The notes under the pieces are model-generated. The model did not search any database and was not told where the DNA came from. It worked only from the letters and a program-made list of their open reading frames with translations. A stretch of 64,000 nucleotides of DNA from positions 62,420-126,419 of the forward strand of contig PDHQ01000014.1 of assembly GCA_003339415.1 (NCBI GenBank). Reading direction: 5' to 3'. Position numbers and translations under genes: made by a program. Origin of the DNA: Ophiocordyceps camponoti-saundersi (nom. inval.) (taxonomy: Eukaryota; Ascomycota; Sordariomycetes; Hypocreales; Ophiocordycipitaceae). Below, one piece after another: positions 45,782 to 55,423 of this stretch. Within the stretch, counting starts at the first letter, position 1. Each line of letters begins with the position of its first letter.

Positions 45782-47283
45782 GGTGGCGACGACTGCGCAT
45801 GAATGCTCCGAAGAGGGTGAGGTTTTGCAATGTCTGTGACGGCGTCGGAGAATCTCTTCTTTGTTTAACATGGTTCATTCTGAGTGCTCGTTGAGCGGGA
45901 GGTTGTGCATAAGCTGATATGGCGGTACGACGCCGCGATGGAGGTAAGCATCGAATATGATAGACAGAGGGTAAACCCTTTGGGCTATCGGCACGAGCGT
46001 ACATACATACATACATACATAGGTAGGTAGGTAGGCATGTGGTCGGGCTGCAGGAACCATAGCTCTACATACATAGTATCTACGGGTTTCCGTAGAGGGT
46101 GTTGCAGACGGTGATCATCACGCTGTGCCCGGTGCCCTATCATGTATGTATGTACATAGAGCTAAGAGACTCTGCATTAGCCGCTGCCTTAGCACCGATG
46201 ACGGTCATAAAGCATGTTGGATAAACTTTGGATGGCCGGCGGGTCTCTCCTTAACTGGTCAGCCACGGCGCCTGCTAGGGATGATACCTGTTGGGCTGCT
46301 AGCCTGTTAGTACCGAAAGTGGCCATAGAGGTAGATGCCGGGCGAGAGCCAGCTCCAGGGAGCCCCGAGTCGCCCTGGGTAGGTACCTAGGTAGGTACAA
46401 GGAATCCACCGTCGCACTGTATCTTTTCGTGCATATCTTCTGTGCATGTAAGTCGCGCCTTATGTGCCCGCACCTCTGTCCTCCGGCGATTAGCACTGTA
46501 GACTCGGTAGCGTCTGTTAAGTGGGGTACTAGGCACCCCCCGCCGGCGGACAGCGGCTGATCCGGCGCCTCACCTTCGATTGACGGTCTTCCCTCGCCGA
46601 ACCTCTCATCTCTCTCTCTCTCCCATCTCTCTCACTATCTGTCTTTCTCCCTTGGTGCAAACGAACAGTTCTCGCCGTCATCCTCTCTCTTCCTTACTCA
46701 CTGGCTTCTTGCTATTTCTCCGCTTCTACATAGATTTTTCGAGTCTCCTACGTCCACAGTGATTTCGGCGCCAGCGCACGGCGCCCCTCCCCCTCCCCCT
46801 CCTCCTCCTCCCCCCCGTCTTGTCTGTCCGTCTGCCCCTTGCGAGAGTCTCGAATATCCATCTGCCTCCCTACCGCTTGTTAAATTCGGCATCTGGGGCA
46901 TCGCGTGCGCCATCTTCTACTCGATCGGCTGCCATCTCGAGGCAGTCTCAGCGATCCGGCCGTCGGGTTTCTGCGGCGCGATGCGAGCTTCCGCCAGCGC
47001 GTTTGTCTCATCGCCGTCCGCCGCTTCTCGTTGGGACGTCATCATCTTCTCCAGAGGCGCATAGGTGAGCTTTTTGTCTCCCTTTTGGCGCACAGAGGCT
47101 CATCAGCCGTCGGCGAACAGCCCTTGCCGCACTCGCTGTTGCCCTTTCTTTGACGGCCGATCGCGACAAAGGCCAACTCGGCCACAATAGCAATCCGTGT
47201 CGGCGAACCGCCTACCATCTCATCGCTTCATCTTCCGCCTCTTAATACTCTTCTTTGTCTTTCTGTTCTTGAATTCGACCGAA
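45782..47283. other. Divergent intergenic region
   Basis: Contains ACAT and TAGG tetranucleotide repeats at 46001-46036, a TACCTAGGTAGGTA motif at 46382-46397, CT-rich sequence at 46605-46660 and CCT repeats at 46788-46816. A donor-like GTGAGC at 47065 might belong to a 5' UTR intron of the downstream gene (weak). No coding region supported. Confidence 0.5.
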
Positions 47284-49583
47284 ATGGTGTCTGACGAGCA
47301 TTACGAGCTTTGCCTGCCCATCTTGCAGGATCCGTCGCTTGAGGATGAGGACAAGACGGACAGGCTTGAGGAGCTACTCAAAAAGGAAACGAGCCTGGCC
47401 GGCTCCTCGCTCGAAAATGCCATCCTCGATGCCATGTGGAGGTATCGCGAGGCGAGTGAAGCGTCAGCATCGCCTCCGCCGATCCGACAGTCCATCCTCC
47501 GCCGTCCTTCGCCTGCGTCCTGGCGCGGATCGCCGACGCCCTTGACCGGTTCCCCGCGCCTGGCCGTTAGCCCTCTGGCTCCTCCCGGCTTCGTATCCAC
47601 GTTTAATCGAACCAAGTCGTCGACGGCGTCGCCCTTTTCCTCTCCCCGCGCCTCTCCGCGCCTCGCGTTGGCGACGCCGGCCATACCGCACAGCCCGAAC
47701 CTCAATGCCTACGAGTTCGCCAGCGACTCTACTCCCGCCCCCGAGATTCTCGGCGACTATCAGACGGAGAACGTCGAGTGGCTCGTCGGCGACGATGTTG
47801 CCAGTGTTTCGTCCTCGGTCGGAACGTCGAGCGGTTTGAACGCCGCCGCGCCCGAGTTCTCCTCCATGTCGTCGCAGCAGGCCGACATGTCCCCCTATGA
47901 CATGCTCCGCTCCATCCTCGGGCAAACCCAGACAGACGACGAGATCGAGGCGGCGCTCGCCGTGCACGGCTACGACCTGAGCGCCACCATCACGTCCATC
48001 ATGGAGAGCCGGGTGCGAGAGGGGGGGCTCATGCCCGTGCCCCCGGTCGAGGAGCCAAAGAGCGTATTGGTAGGCAAGTCCATCTCCGCCGACGGACGTC
48101 CTCCGACGCCGGCGGGCCAGCAGAAGACGACGATCATCTGCAAGTTTTACATGTCGACGGGCCAGTGCCTCCGCGCAGACTGTCGTTTCAGTCACGACCT
48201 GAGCAATCATCTCTGCAAGTCAGTTTCCTCTTCTTTCTTGTTCTTGAAGGAAGGTGAAATGAAAACTATGAGAATGCTAACTCTGCTACGCCGTTTAGAT
48301 ATTGGGTCATGGGAAGCTGTCTGGCTGGCGAGACTTGCATCTTCTCTCACAATCCATCGACTTTAGTGACCAAGGTTTCGCTTGATGAGAACGGAAATGA
48401 CGTGACCCAGAACCAGGAAAATCCTGCGTTGCAAGATATCAACTCATTTCCGTGCTTACAGGAAGACAAGTCGGGCCAAAAAGGTGGCGACGGTAGCACA
48501 ACGGCGGCGAGCTCGCCGGCCCCATCAGGACCGCGTCACCTGCACGGCCCGGAGGCGCCGCGGCTGAGATCGCGACCGGTGAGCCGGCAGCAAACAAAGG
48601 ACGCGGCACCGGCTCCGGACGACAACGAAGCCTTTCCGTCGCTGGGGTCGGCCTCGGCAAGGCAAGGCAAGAAGCACCACGGAAAGCGCGGCGGCCACGG
48701 ACACAAGGAGAACCTCGCGCCCAGCTCGCTGGCGGACATTGTCAGGCGAACGCCCTCGCCGGCTCCCGGGCCGACACGGCCGGAATCGAGAAAGAGCGGG
48801 CAGAACGGCAACGCGGTACCGCTGCGCAACAACGAGAACAGCGCAGCGTCGCTGGCGATCCCCAGCCCCAAGCACATCCCATGGCTGGAGACGGGCGATC
48901 GGGCCAACAAGGCTTACCTCAAGGCTCGACAAGAAGCCATCAAGCACGGCGGGCTCCGCAACAAGTTTTTGCAGAGGTACGGATCAAGTTGCTTTGTTCT
49001 AAGGGAGCGTGGGCTGACTGAAGGCAAAAACAGTGCTGCGCAGGCGTGGAACCGCAACGATGCCCGGGCGGCCAAGGCGCTCAGCCTCCGAGGGCAGAGC
49101 GAGAATGACCTGATGCGAAAGGCACACCGTGAGGCGGCGCGCGAGCTGTACGAGCAACGGAACAAGGGCGGGATGAGCAACGGGTCGGAGATTTACGTGG
49201 ACCTTCACGGACTGCACCCGGAGGAAGCGGTCGATTACCTAGAGAGGACTCTGCTGGAGAATAGCCGGGAATCGCGGCCCGTATACGCCATCACCGGGAC
49301 GGGCCACCACAGCAAGGGCAAGGACAAGCTGGGCAGGGCGATTCGCAGCTACCTGGGCGAGTGGAGATATGCATACCGCGAATTCTCGGTGCCGGGCGAC
49401 CGGAACAACATGGGCGGGATACTGGGGGTGGACGCGCGAAGCTGGGACAAGTCGCTGACACGGGAAAGGGCAGGCGGCGGGGGTTCTGATGTGGACATTC
49501 TGAGCCAGGGCGTGGAGATTGGGGACGGCAAGGTGAGGCTGCTGGTGCGGGATCCGCCCAAGGGGCCGAGCGGGCGACGGTGA
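47284..49583 (+). CDS. CUE-like, CCCH zinc-finger and SMR domain protein
   Basis: Three exons: 47284-48218, 48299-48976, 49034-49583; introns of 80 and 57 nt are both phase 2, giving 720 residues. Order of parts: an N-terminal helical segment; Ser/Pro-rich linker; a CUE-like helix bundle (MLRSILGQTQTDDEIEAAL, about 204-243); two CCCH zinc fingers (C-x8-C-x4-C-x3-H and C-x7-C-x5-C-x3-H, around residues 286-332, the first intron falling between them); a low-complexity basic linker; a DUF1771-type helix pair (AAQAWNRNDARAAKALSLRG); and a C-terminal SMR domain with DLHG (YVDLHGLHPEEA) and the TGTGHHS motif. CCCH and DUF1771-SMR modules point to RNA binding and possibly endonucleolytic mRNA decay at ribosomes, as for Cue2/NONU-1-type proteins (inference from domains). 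The start at 47284 is preferred because the longer frame adds an unlikely hydrophobic stretch. Confidence 0.88.
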
Positions 49584-50435
49584 GGGTTGAGGGTGAGAGA
49601 GGTTCAGGCCAGGCCACCGTTATAGAGCAAAGACGATGAAAGGTGGTGGTGGTAGTAGTAGAGAGGATGAGGTTATTCAGTTTCCCGTTTCTCTCTGTCT
49701 GTGTCTTTGTGTCTCTGTCTCTTGTAAGTTGTGTGACGTGCCATGTGTGAGTGTTTAGGAGCTACAATGTATAGAGAGAGAGAGAGAGAGAGAGACTCGA
49801 GCTTCTCTCCTCTATGTCTTTCTATCTAGGTATACTACCCTTCCTTCTCGAGTGTCAGAATGGGGGGGGGGGATGAGGGAGGAAGAGGGGAGAGAAAGAG
49901 ACAGACAAATGGAGAAAGGAGTGCCATGGGGGCTATACGGGTTAAAGGCAACGTCATTGAAAAAAAAAACGAGACAAGCAAAGCTTCATTTCACCCATGA
50001 GTTTCGGCCGCTCTGTCCGAGCCAGTTTCGCATAAGAAAAAGCATGTATCGCATGATGCCTCCTTAGCAGTCGCCAGAAGATGGCAATTACTAATAACAC
50101 CTTTTATCTCTATAACCCGTAGCACGGATAGAGAGCTACGGCTTACCTATCCGTACCTACCTACTAGGCCATTAGAGGCTTATAGCCCAAGCTCGTAGCC
50201 AAAAGGACAAGCTGAGCCTCCTGCTCAGCCTCGTTTTTTTTCACGACTTCTGCTTCGACCACGTCCGTCTTGATTCCTCCCTTGCTGCTCTGCCGTCTAC
50301 CTCATCAATGTGCTACTATAGACTGACGATGGCTCGATAAGCTATTCCTTCTGCTCTATTCGCCTCTTCTCAGCATCTCCTCCTTCATCTTCATTTCCTC
50401 TTTACCCCATTCCCTTTCCCTCCCCTCGTCCTACG
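49584..50435. other. Intergenic
   Basis: GA microsatellite at about 49772-49794, G-run at 49861-49871, TACCTACCTACTAGG near 50153-50168, and C/T-rich sequence at 50340-50430 just upstream of the next start. No gene supported. Confidence 0.5.
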
Positions 50436-51488
50436 ATGCCGTCGTCATCATCCCGGAGTCGGCTCCGGTCGCGCTCAGCCTCGCCTTCGTCATCGTCAAC
50501 GATGACCTCATCCCTCCTCCGCTGGCTCACGACTCTAACGAGAAGACAAAGGGCGATGATAGCCATAGCGAGCATAGCGACGATAGCAGCCGTCGCCATA
50601 CTAGCCGGCTTCGCATCCCACCACTTCTTCTTCCACTGGCTCGCGCCGAGGGCACGATCATGGCGAGGACACGGCGGTGCTCTCGTCGTCGTCTTTCTCG
50701 CCATCTTCGTCTCTGCTTTTCCTCCCATGGTGGGATATTCTACCGTCGCCACCGTCGCCGGCTTCGTCGCTGGTTTCCCCGGTGGTTGGCCGCTGGCTGC
50801 TTCGGCTGCCGTTAGTGGTAGCCTCGCTGCCTTTATCGCTAGCCGGTCCGTTCTCGCTGGTTGGGTGGAGAGGTTGGTGGGTAAGGATACTAGGTTCGTC
50901 GCTTTGGCTCAGGTCCTGAGGAGGGATGAGCTGCTTTACCTCACGGCCATTCGCTTCTGTCCCTTGCCTTTTAGCCTTAGCAATGGCTTCCTCGCTACGG
51001 TGCCGAGCGTCTCGCCCTGGGCCTTTGCCGTGGCGACGGCCATTTCGAGCCCCAAACTTCTCGTCCACGTCTTCATCGGAAGCCGTCTCGCCCTCCTTGC
51101 TGAAGAAGGGGAAACGATGTCATCGACAGACAAGGCCATAAACTACCTCAGCATGCTACTGAGCGCCCTCATAGGCCTCGCCGTCGGCCTCGTCGTCTAC
51201 CGCCGAACCACAGCCCGAGCAGCCCAACTCGTTCGTGAGGGCCGTCGCCACCCCACCACCGGGATCACCTCCTCCCCCGGCGGCAACAACAACAGCGCGG
51301 GATATCATGACTCTGACGCCCCTCTTCTCGATCCAGATGACGCCGCTGCCGTCATGTTGGATGACGATATCCCCCACTGGACTGATGATGCCGTTGACTC
51401 GGGTCATGAAGAAGGCGAACATGACCATCTCCATCATCATGCGAAAGCCGATCGTGACCATCCGCGTCATGACTTTTCTCTGGCATGA
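50436..51488 (+). CDS. TVP38: TVP38/DedA-family (VTT domain) membrane protein
   Basis: Intronless, 350 residues. A Ser/Arg-rich cytoplasmic N-terminus precedes a first membrane helix (about residues 40-60). The VTT/SNARE-associated domain follows: VVVFLAIFVSAFPPMVGYSTVATVAGFVAGFPGGW, then YLTAIRFCPLPFSLSNGFLATVPSVSPWAFAVATAISSPKLLVHVFIGSRLA (each block shown here in part as it appears around residues 86-215). A last helix is near residue 245. The tail is acidic and His-rich. Yeast Tvp38 is a late-Golgi protein, and the wider VTT family includes lipid scramblases, so a role in Golgi membrane traffic or lipid distribution is likely. Confidence 0.88.
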   Translation: MPSSSSRSRLRSRSASPSSSSTMTSSLLRWLTTLTRRQRAMIAIASIATIAAVAILAGFASHHFFFHWLAPRARSWRGHGGALVVVFLAIFVSAFPPMVGYSTVATVAGFVAGFPGGWPLAASAAVSGSLAAFIASRSVLAGWVERLVGKDTRFVALAQVLRRDELLYLTAIRFCPLPFSLSNGFLATVPSVSPWAFAVATAISSPKLLVHVFIGSRLALLAEEGETMSSTDKAINYLSMLLSALIGLAVGLVVYRRTTARAAQLVREGRRHPTTGITSSPGGNNNSAGYHDSDAPLLDPDDAAAVMLDDDIPHWTDDAVDSGHEEGEHDHLHHHAKADRDHPRHDFSLA

Positions 51489-51887
51489 TTGTGCACCTGT
51501 TTGTCGTTCTGTTCTCAGCTGGATATGCATGTACAAAAACTTATTAGGAGCCCCTTCACGGGACGCACACACATAGATCAAAGCATCGTTCCAAAGTTCC
51601 ACCGTCAACTCAACATGTTCACTTCACCGTGTACAGTAAATGATGCATGAATCAGGGATTAACAAAGATGCGACGAACATCATGTTTACAGACTAAACTC
51701 GCTCTAGTCGAGTCATCTCCCGCCCATCCAGGTTCCATTACCCGAAGGAATCAGGCCTCCTTATCAACCATCAAATGCTCCGACGCCGACGCTGCTGATG
51801 AATGATTCCGTGTGGAGCAATGTCAGATGCTTCGTAAGAGAGTCGCTAAAACAAGCACGCTACGCAAAATAAGCACAGGGTCAAAAC
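51489..51887. other. Intergenic between convergent genes
   Basis: Ordinary unique sequence, 3' flanks of both neighbours. No feature seen. Confidence 0.5.
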
Positions 51888-53491
51888 TCAGGCGTCCCCG
51901 TCATGATGATGATTAGATTCATGTTGGTGTTGTTGTTGATGATGATTATGTTGATTCAGAAACTGTAAGGCCTGCTCCATGGGATACCCGATAAACACGG
52001 GCCCTGTAAACATCATCTGCGGAGCGGCCGACATCCCGGCTGCCTTGGACGGCGAGTCGCGTATGGCCGACTGAAACAGGAGGGGGGGGGGAAATGTCCC
52101 TCGAGCCGGAGTCCGAGGCGTGCGGCCAAACTGACTCGTCTTGGCTTCCTCTGTCTTGGGCGTCTTGGCGTGATAGACCGGACACTTGTCGCCACTAGGC
52201 CCAGAGTTGGGCATGTGCACCGGGGCAGGCGGCGGCGATGACGGATGGTGCTCGCCAGGACCCGACGTCTCGTAGACCGGGACGGATATGCCCCATGGTC
52301 GGCTCGGCGACTCGCCAACTCTAACCTCCTTGAGCGGCCTGTCGAACCGAGGCTGGCGCTCGCCCTCCTCGACGGGTTGCTGATCGGCGCCCTCCGGTTG
52401 ACTGGTACTACTGACGGCCTGTGCCCACGTCTCGACACGCTCGTTGGAGGCTCTGTCGACGTCGCTGTGCTGGGGTGCCGCCTCTTCCTCCTCCGGTAGC
52501 ATGGGCTGGTGGAGGTGGCCCAGGCCTTCAATCATGCTCACAATGTTCCCATACTTGTGATCGAGCTTCCTTATCTGTTCCTCGTTCTTCTGATAGCGCC
52601 GAAGACACACCTCGTGGCTGCGCGGCAGCTCGTGCTTATGCGTCTCGACGTAGTGAGCGATATCGGCGGCCGAGTGCTTGTCCATGAGCCGAATGGGACA
52701 CTTGCTGGCAGCCGGAGGCGACCGCGTGGTGGAGTCGTCCTCTGCCATGACGGCGCAGTGCGGATTCTCGGCTGTCTGAGGAGGGACGGAAGCACGGGAG
52801 TCGGCGGTAAATGGACACTGAAGGTTACCCTTCCTGCCCTCGACGGTAAAGTCCTGTTCCATGGCCGTGGACATGGTAGTATCGCGAGGCGAAGTATGGG
52901 ACAGACTCTGCCTGCTCGATGCCGTGGCCTTGCTAGAGCCGGCGAGAGAGACGAGACGGCTGGCGGCTCGGCGTCCGTCGCGAATGACGAGGGCGAGCTT
53001 GTGCTGCGACTGCGGTGAGGAGCGCTGGGGTAGAGGTACGGGCGACGTGTCGTCGACTGAAGTGTGAGGCGGGAGCTGGAGCTTAGCCAGCGTCTCGGCT
53101 ATCTCTGGCGTTGCGGGCGCGTACTTGTCAGCGAGATATTGAAACTATTGCCGTCAGCGTTGAAGCAGACGGGTGTAAAAATGAAGTTGGAGAAGGAGGA
53201 GAGTAAGATGTGAGTTGGAAAGGGGGGAAGTTGTCAGAGATATGTGGTAACAATGTGGTTTTCTCATTCTCGGCAGACGAGCTGCTCATGATCTAGAGCT
53301 AAACGTGTCTCTCATCATGAAGAGTGGCGGGGGTTGGGTTTAAGAGGTATGTTTAAGCACTGCCTCACCTGTTCGTGTGCAAAGCGCAGCTTGTGCTCGA
53401 GGACCGTCTTGCGATCGGCCAGGAGTTGAACCTCATCTGCCAGAGAGTTGAAGGCGTCGGCCAGGGCGTATGTGAGTTGCTGGTAGTCCAT
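51888..53491 (-). CDS. Unrecognised fungal protein with Cys-Pro motifs and His/Gln-rich tail
   Basis: Two exons: 53491-53369 and 53144-51888, joined over a 224-nt intron (GTGAGG..CAATAG, CTGAC branch), giving 459 residues. The N-terminus (MDYQQLTYALADAFNSLADEV to HEQFQYLADKYAPATPE) is helical and probably a coiled coil, interrupted by the intron. The middle has Cys-Pro dipeptides in QCPFT and KCPIRLMDKHS and a third in KCPVYHA further on. The best-ordered part is HYVETHKHELPRSHEVCLRR followed by NEEQIRKLDHKYGNIVSMI, which looks conserved. The tail is rich in Gln, His and Asn. No enzyme motif, signal peptide or membrane helix is seen. It may be a scaffold or a septum/cytoskeleton-associated protein, but nothing here establishes a function. 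Confidence 0.75.
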
Positions 53492-53976
53492 CGCCCGCAA
53501 CCGGGGTTGGTTTAAAGGTATGTGTAACAAAGGAGGGAGGGGGATGGAGGAGGAGGAGGAGGAGGAGGAGAGGGTGAAGGAGGAGGAGCAAAGAAAAACC
53601 AGCAACGCTAGTCTCTTGTAGAAGAGGGGGGGGGAAAAGGTGTGGCCGGATATGTGGGGAGAACATGCACACACTGTACGGATCAGGTACCGCACACACA
53701 GAGATGGGGCGAAATTCAGGGTCTGTTGCGTGATGCGGCTACTAGTCGCGGTGTAGATCTACAGTGTTAATATCTCCGCATTACAGGGTAGGTAGGATCG
53801 CGTCGTGCCAAATACTACCCTGCAGCATCATCCGACTCCAAACGACCATGACCATCCAGAAGCTTTCTCTATCTCTTCCTCGCCCCCCCCCCTCTCGTGA
53901 TTCCCTCTCCTCTTCTCCTCCTCCTTCTCACCCCTTCTCACAAGCCAAATGACATAGACATACCAGCCCGCTCGTC
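53492..53976. other. Divergent intergenic region
   Basis: 53540-53590 has GGA repeats and 53627-53635 a G-run (C/T-rich on the minus coding strand); 53866-53940 is C/T-rich on the + coding strand. Each leader is thus pyrimidine-rich in its own gene's sense. Confidence 0.55.
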
Positions 53977-55371
53977 ATGGACATCCCGCCGGCTTCGCTG
54001 GTCAACAGCACCAGCCATCTTATGCCCGGCCAGCTGATCGTCACCGAGCTCATCTTCGAGGTTCCCCTCGACTATGCCGACCCAAACGGTCGCAAAATCG
54101 CCCTCTTCGCCCGCCGAGCCACCAAACGCGAGAGTCCCATCTTCCCCCCCGATCCCGAAGATGACGAAGTCCCCCCTCCGAAACCCTACATGGTCTATCT
54201 CGAGGGCGGGCCCGGCTTCGGTAATCGTGAGCCTCAGGACCATCCCCTTACCCGCGTAGCCATCGCCCGCGGATATCAGATGCTCTACATCGACTACCGC
54301 GGTGTTGGCCTCAGCACTCCCGTCTCTGCCGCTATGCTCGCTGGTCAAGGCGACTTCGACGCCCAAGCCAACTACCTGCGCCTCATGCGCCAGGACAACA
54401 CCGTCCGCGACTGCGAAGCTGTCCGCCTCTGCCTTACGCAGGGCTGGCCTGCAGCCAAGGCCCCCTGGTCCATCTTCGGCCAGTCCTACGGCGGCTTTGT
54501 CGCCCTGTCCTACCTCTCCATGTACCCGGGCGGTCTCCGCGAGGTCTTCCTCACCGGTGGCCTCGCTCCCATTGGCCAACCCATCGAACGCGTTTACGAG
54601 GCAACCTTTGCCAGGACCGCAAACCGCAACCGCCAGTATTTCCGAAAGTTCCCCGAGGACGCCCCTCTCCTGCGCCGCTTGGCCGCTTATATCCGCGACC
54701 AGGGCGGCGCCGTGGACCTCCCCGCGGGCGGCATCTTGACCGTGCCCCGCCTCCTGACGCTCGGCATCGCCTTCGGTGGTCACGGCGGATTTGACAGCGT
54801 TCACACCCTGCTCCTTCATCTCGGAGCCTCTCTCGACCAGTTCGGCTTCTTCACCCGCGCCTCCCTCCAGCAGCTCGAGACTTTTACCCTCTTCGACACA
54901 AACATCATCTACGCCATCCTGCACGAGGCCATCTACTGCGACGGTCCCGGAAGGCCTTCCAACTGGGCGGCCTATCGCGTCGGCACGCAGTTGCCCCCCT
55001 TTGCCTGGCTCAATCCCGACAGCGACGAAGCCGATTCCGTCTACTTCGCTGGTGAAATGATATTCCCCCTGCACTTCGAGACCTACCCGGAGCTCGTCTC
55101 CCTGCGACCGGTGGCCGAGAGGCTGGCTGCTTTCACCGACTGGCCACGTCTGTACGACGAGGAGCAGCTGCGCGACAACAACGTCCCCGTCTACGCCATG
55201 TCGTACATCGACGACATGTACGTCGATAGCATTTATGCCAAGGAAACGGCCAAGTTAGTCAAAGGCATCCGGGTGGTCGAGACCAACATCATGTACCACT
55301 CGGCTTTGCGATCCAAGGCGGACGAGGTTCTTCAGGCTTTGTTCTCCCTCAGGGACGATGTCCTCGACTGA
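53977..55371 (+). CDS. Proline iminopeptidase-like serine peptidase (S33 alpha/beta hydrolase)
   Basis: Intronless, 464 residues, no signal peptide, so probably cytosolic. Removes N-terminal proline or similar residues from peptides (family role). The frame shows the oxyanion-hole block VYLEGGPGFGN, the ID-Y-RGVGLS segment typical of the family, and the nucleophile elbow FGQSYGGF with Ser170. Candidate Asp and His of the triad are in SYIDDMYVDS and NIMYHSALR near the C-terminus. The cap domain is the large, fungal prolyl-aminopeptidase type (ARTANRNRQYFRKFP through FDTNIIYAILHEAIYC). The alternative of an epoxide hydrolase or lactonase is less likely given the GGPG motif. The start at 53977 follows a CT-rich leader and lies two residues before the first conserved hydrophobic stretch. 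Confidence 0.88.
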   Translation: MDIPPASLVNSTSHLMPGQLIVTELIFEVPLDYADPNGRKIALFARRATKRESPIFPPDPEDDEVPPPKPYMVYLEGGPGFGNREPQDHPLTRVAIARGYQMLYIDYRGVGLSTPVSAAMLAGQGDFDAQANYLRLMRQDNTVRDCEAVRLCLTQGWPAAKAPWSIFGQSYGGFVALSYLSMYPGGLREVFLTGGLAPIGQPIERVYEATFARTANRNRQYFRKFPEDAPLLRRLAAYIRDQGGAVDLPAGGILTVPRLLTLGIAFGGHGGFDSVHTLLLHLGASLDQFGFFTRASLQQLETFTLFDTNIIYAILHEAIYCDGPGRPSNWAAYRVGTQLPPFAWLNPDSDEADSVYFAGEMIFPLHFETYPELVSLRPVAERLAAFTDWPRLYDEEQLRDNNVPVYAMSYIDDMYVDSIYAKETAKLVKGIRVVETNIMYHSALRSKADEVLQALFSLRDDVLD

Positions 55372-55423
55372 ACCGTCTTAGTTGGAAAGCCTCAGCCCGC
55401 CTGAATAGTCGAGTTGGAAGGGG

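Noticed and set aside
53938..55074. 378-codon open frame antisense to the S33 peptidase
   Set aside because: Same codon-bias artefact; the sense frame carries the full set of peptidase motifs.
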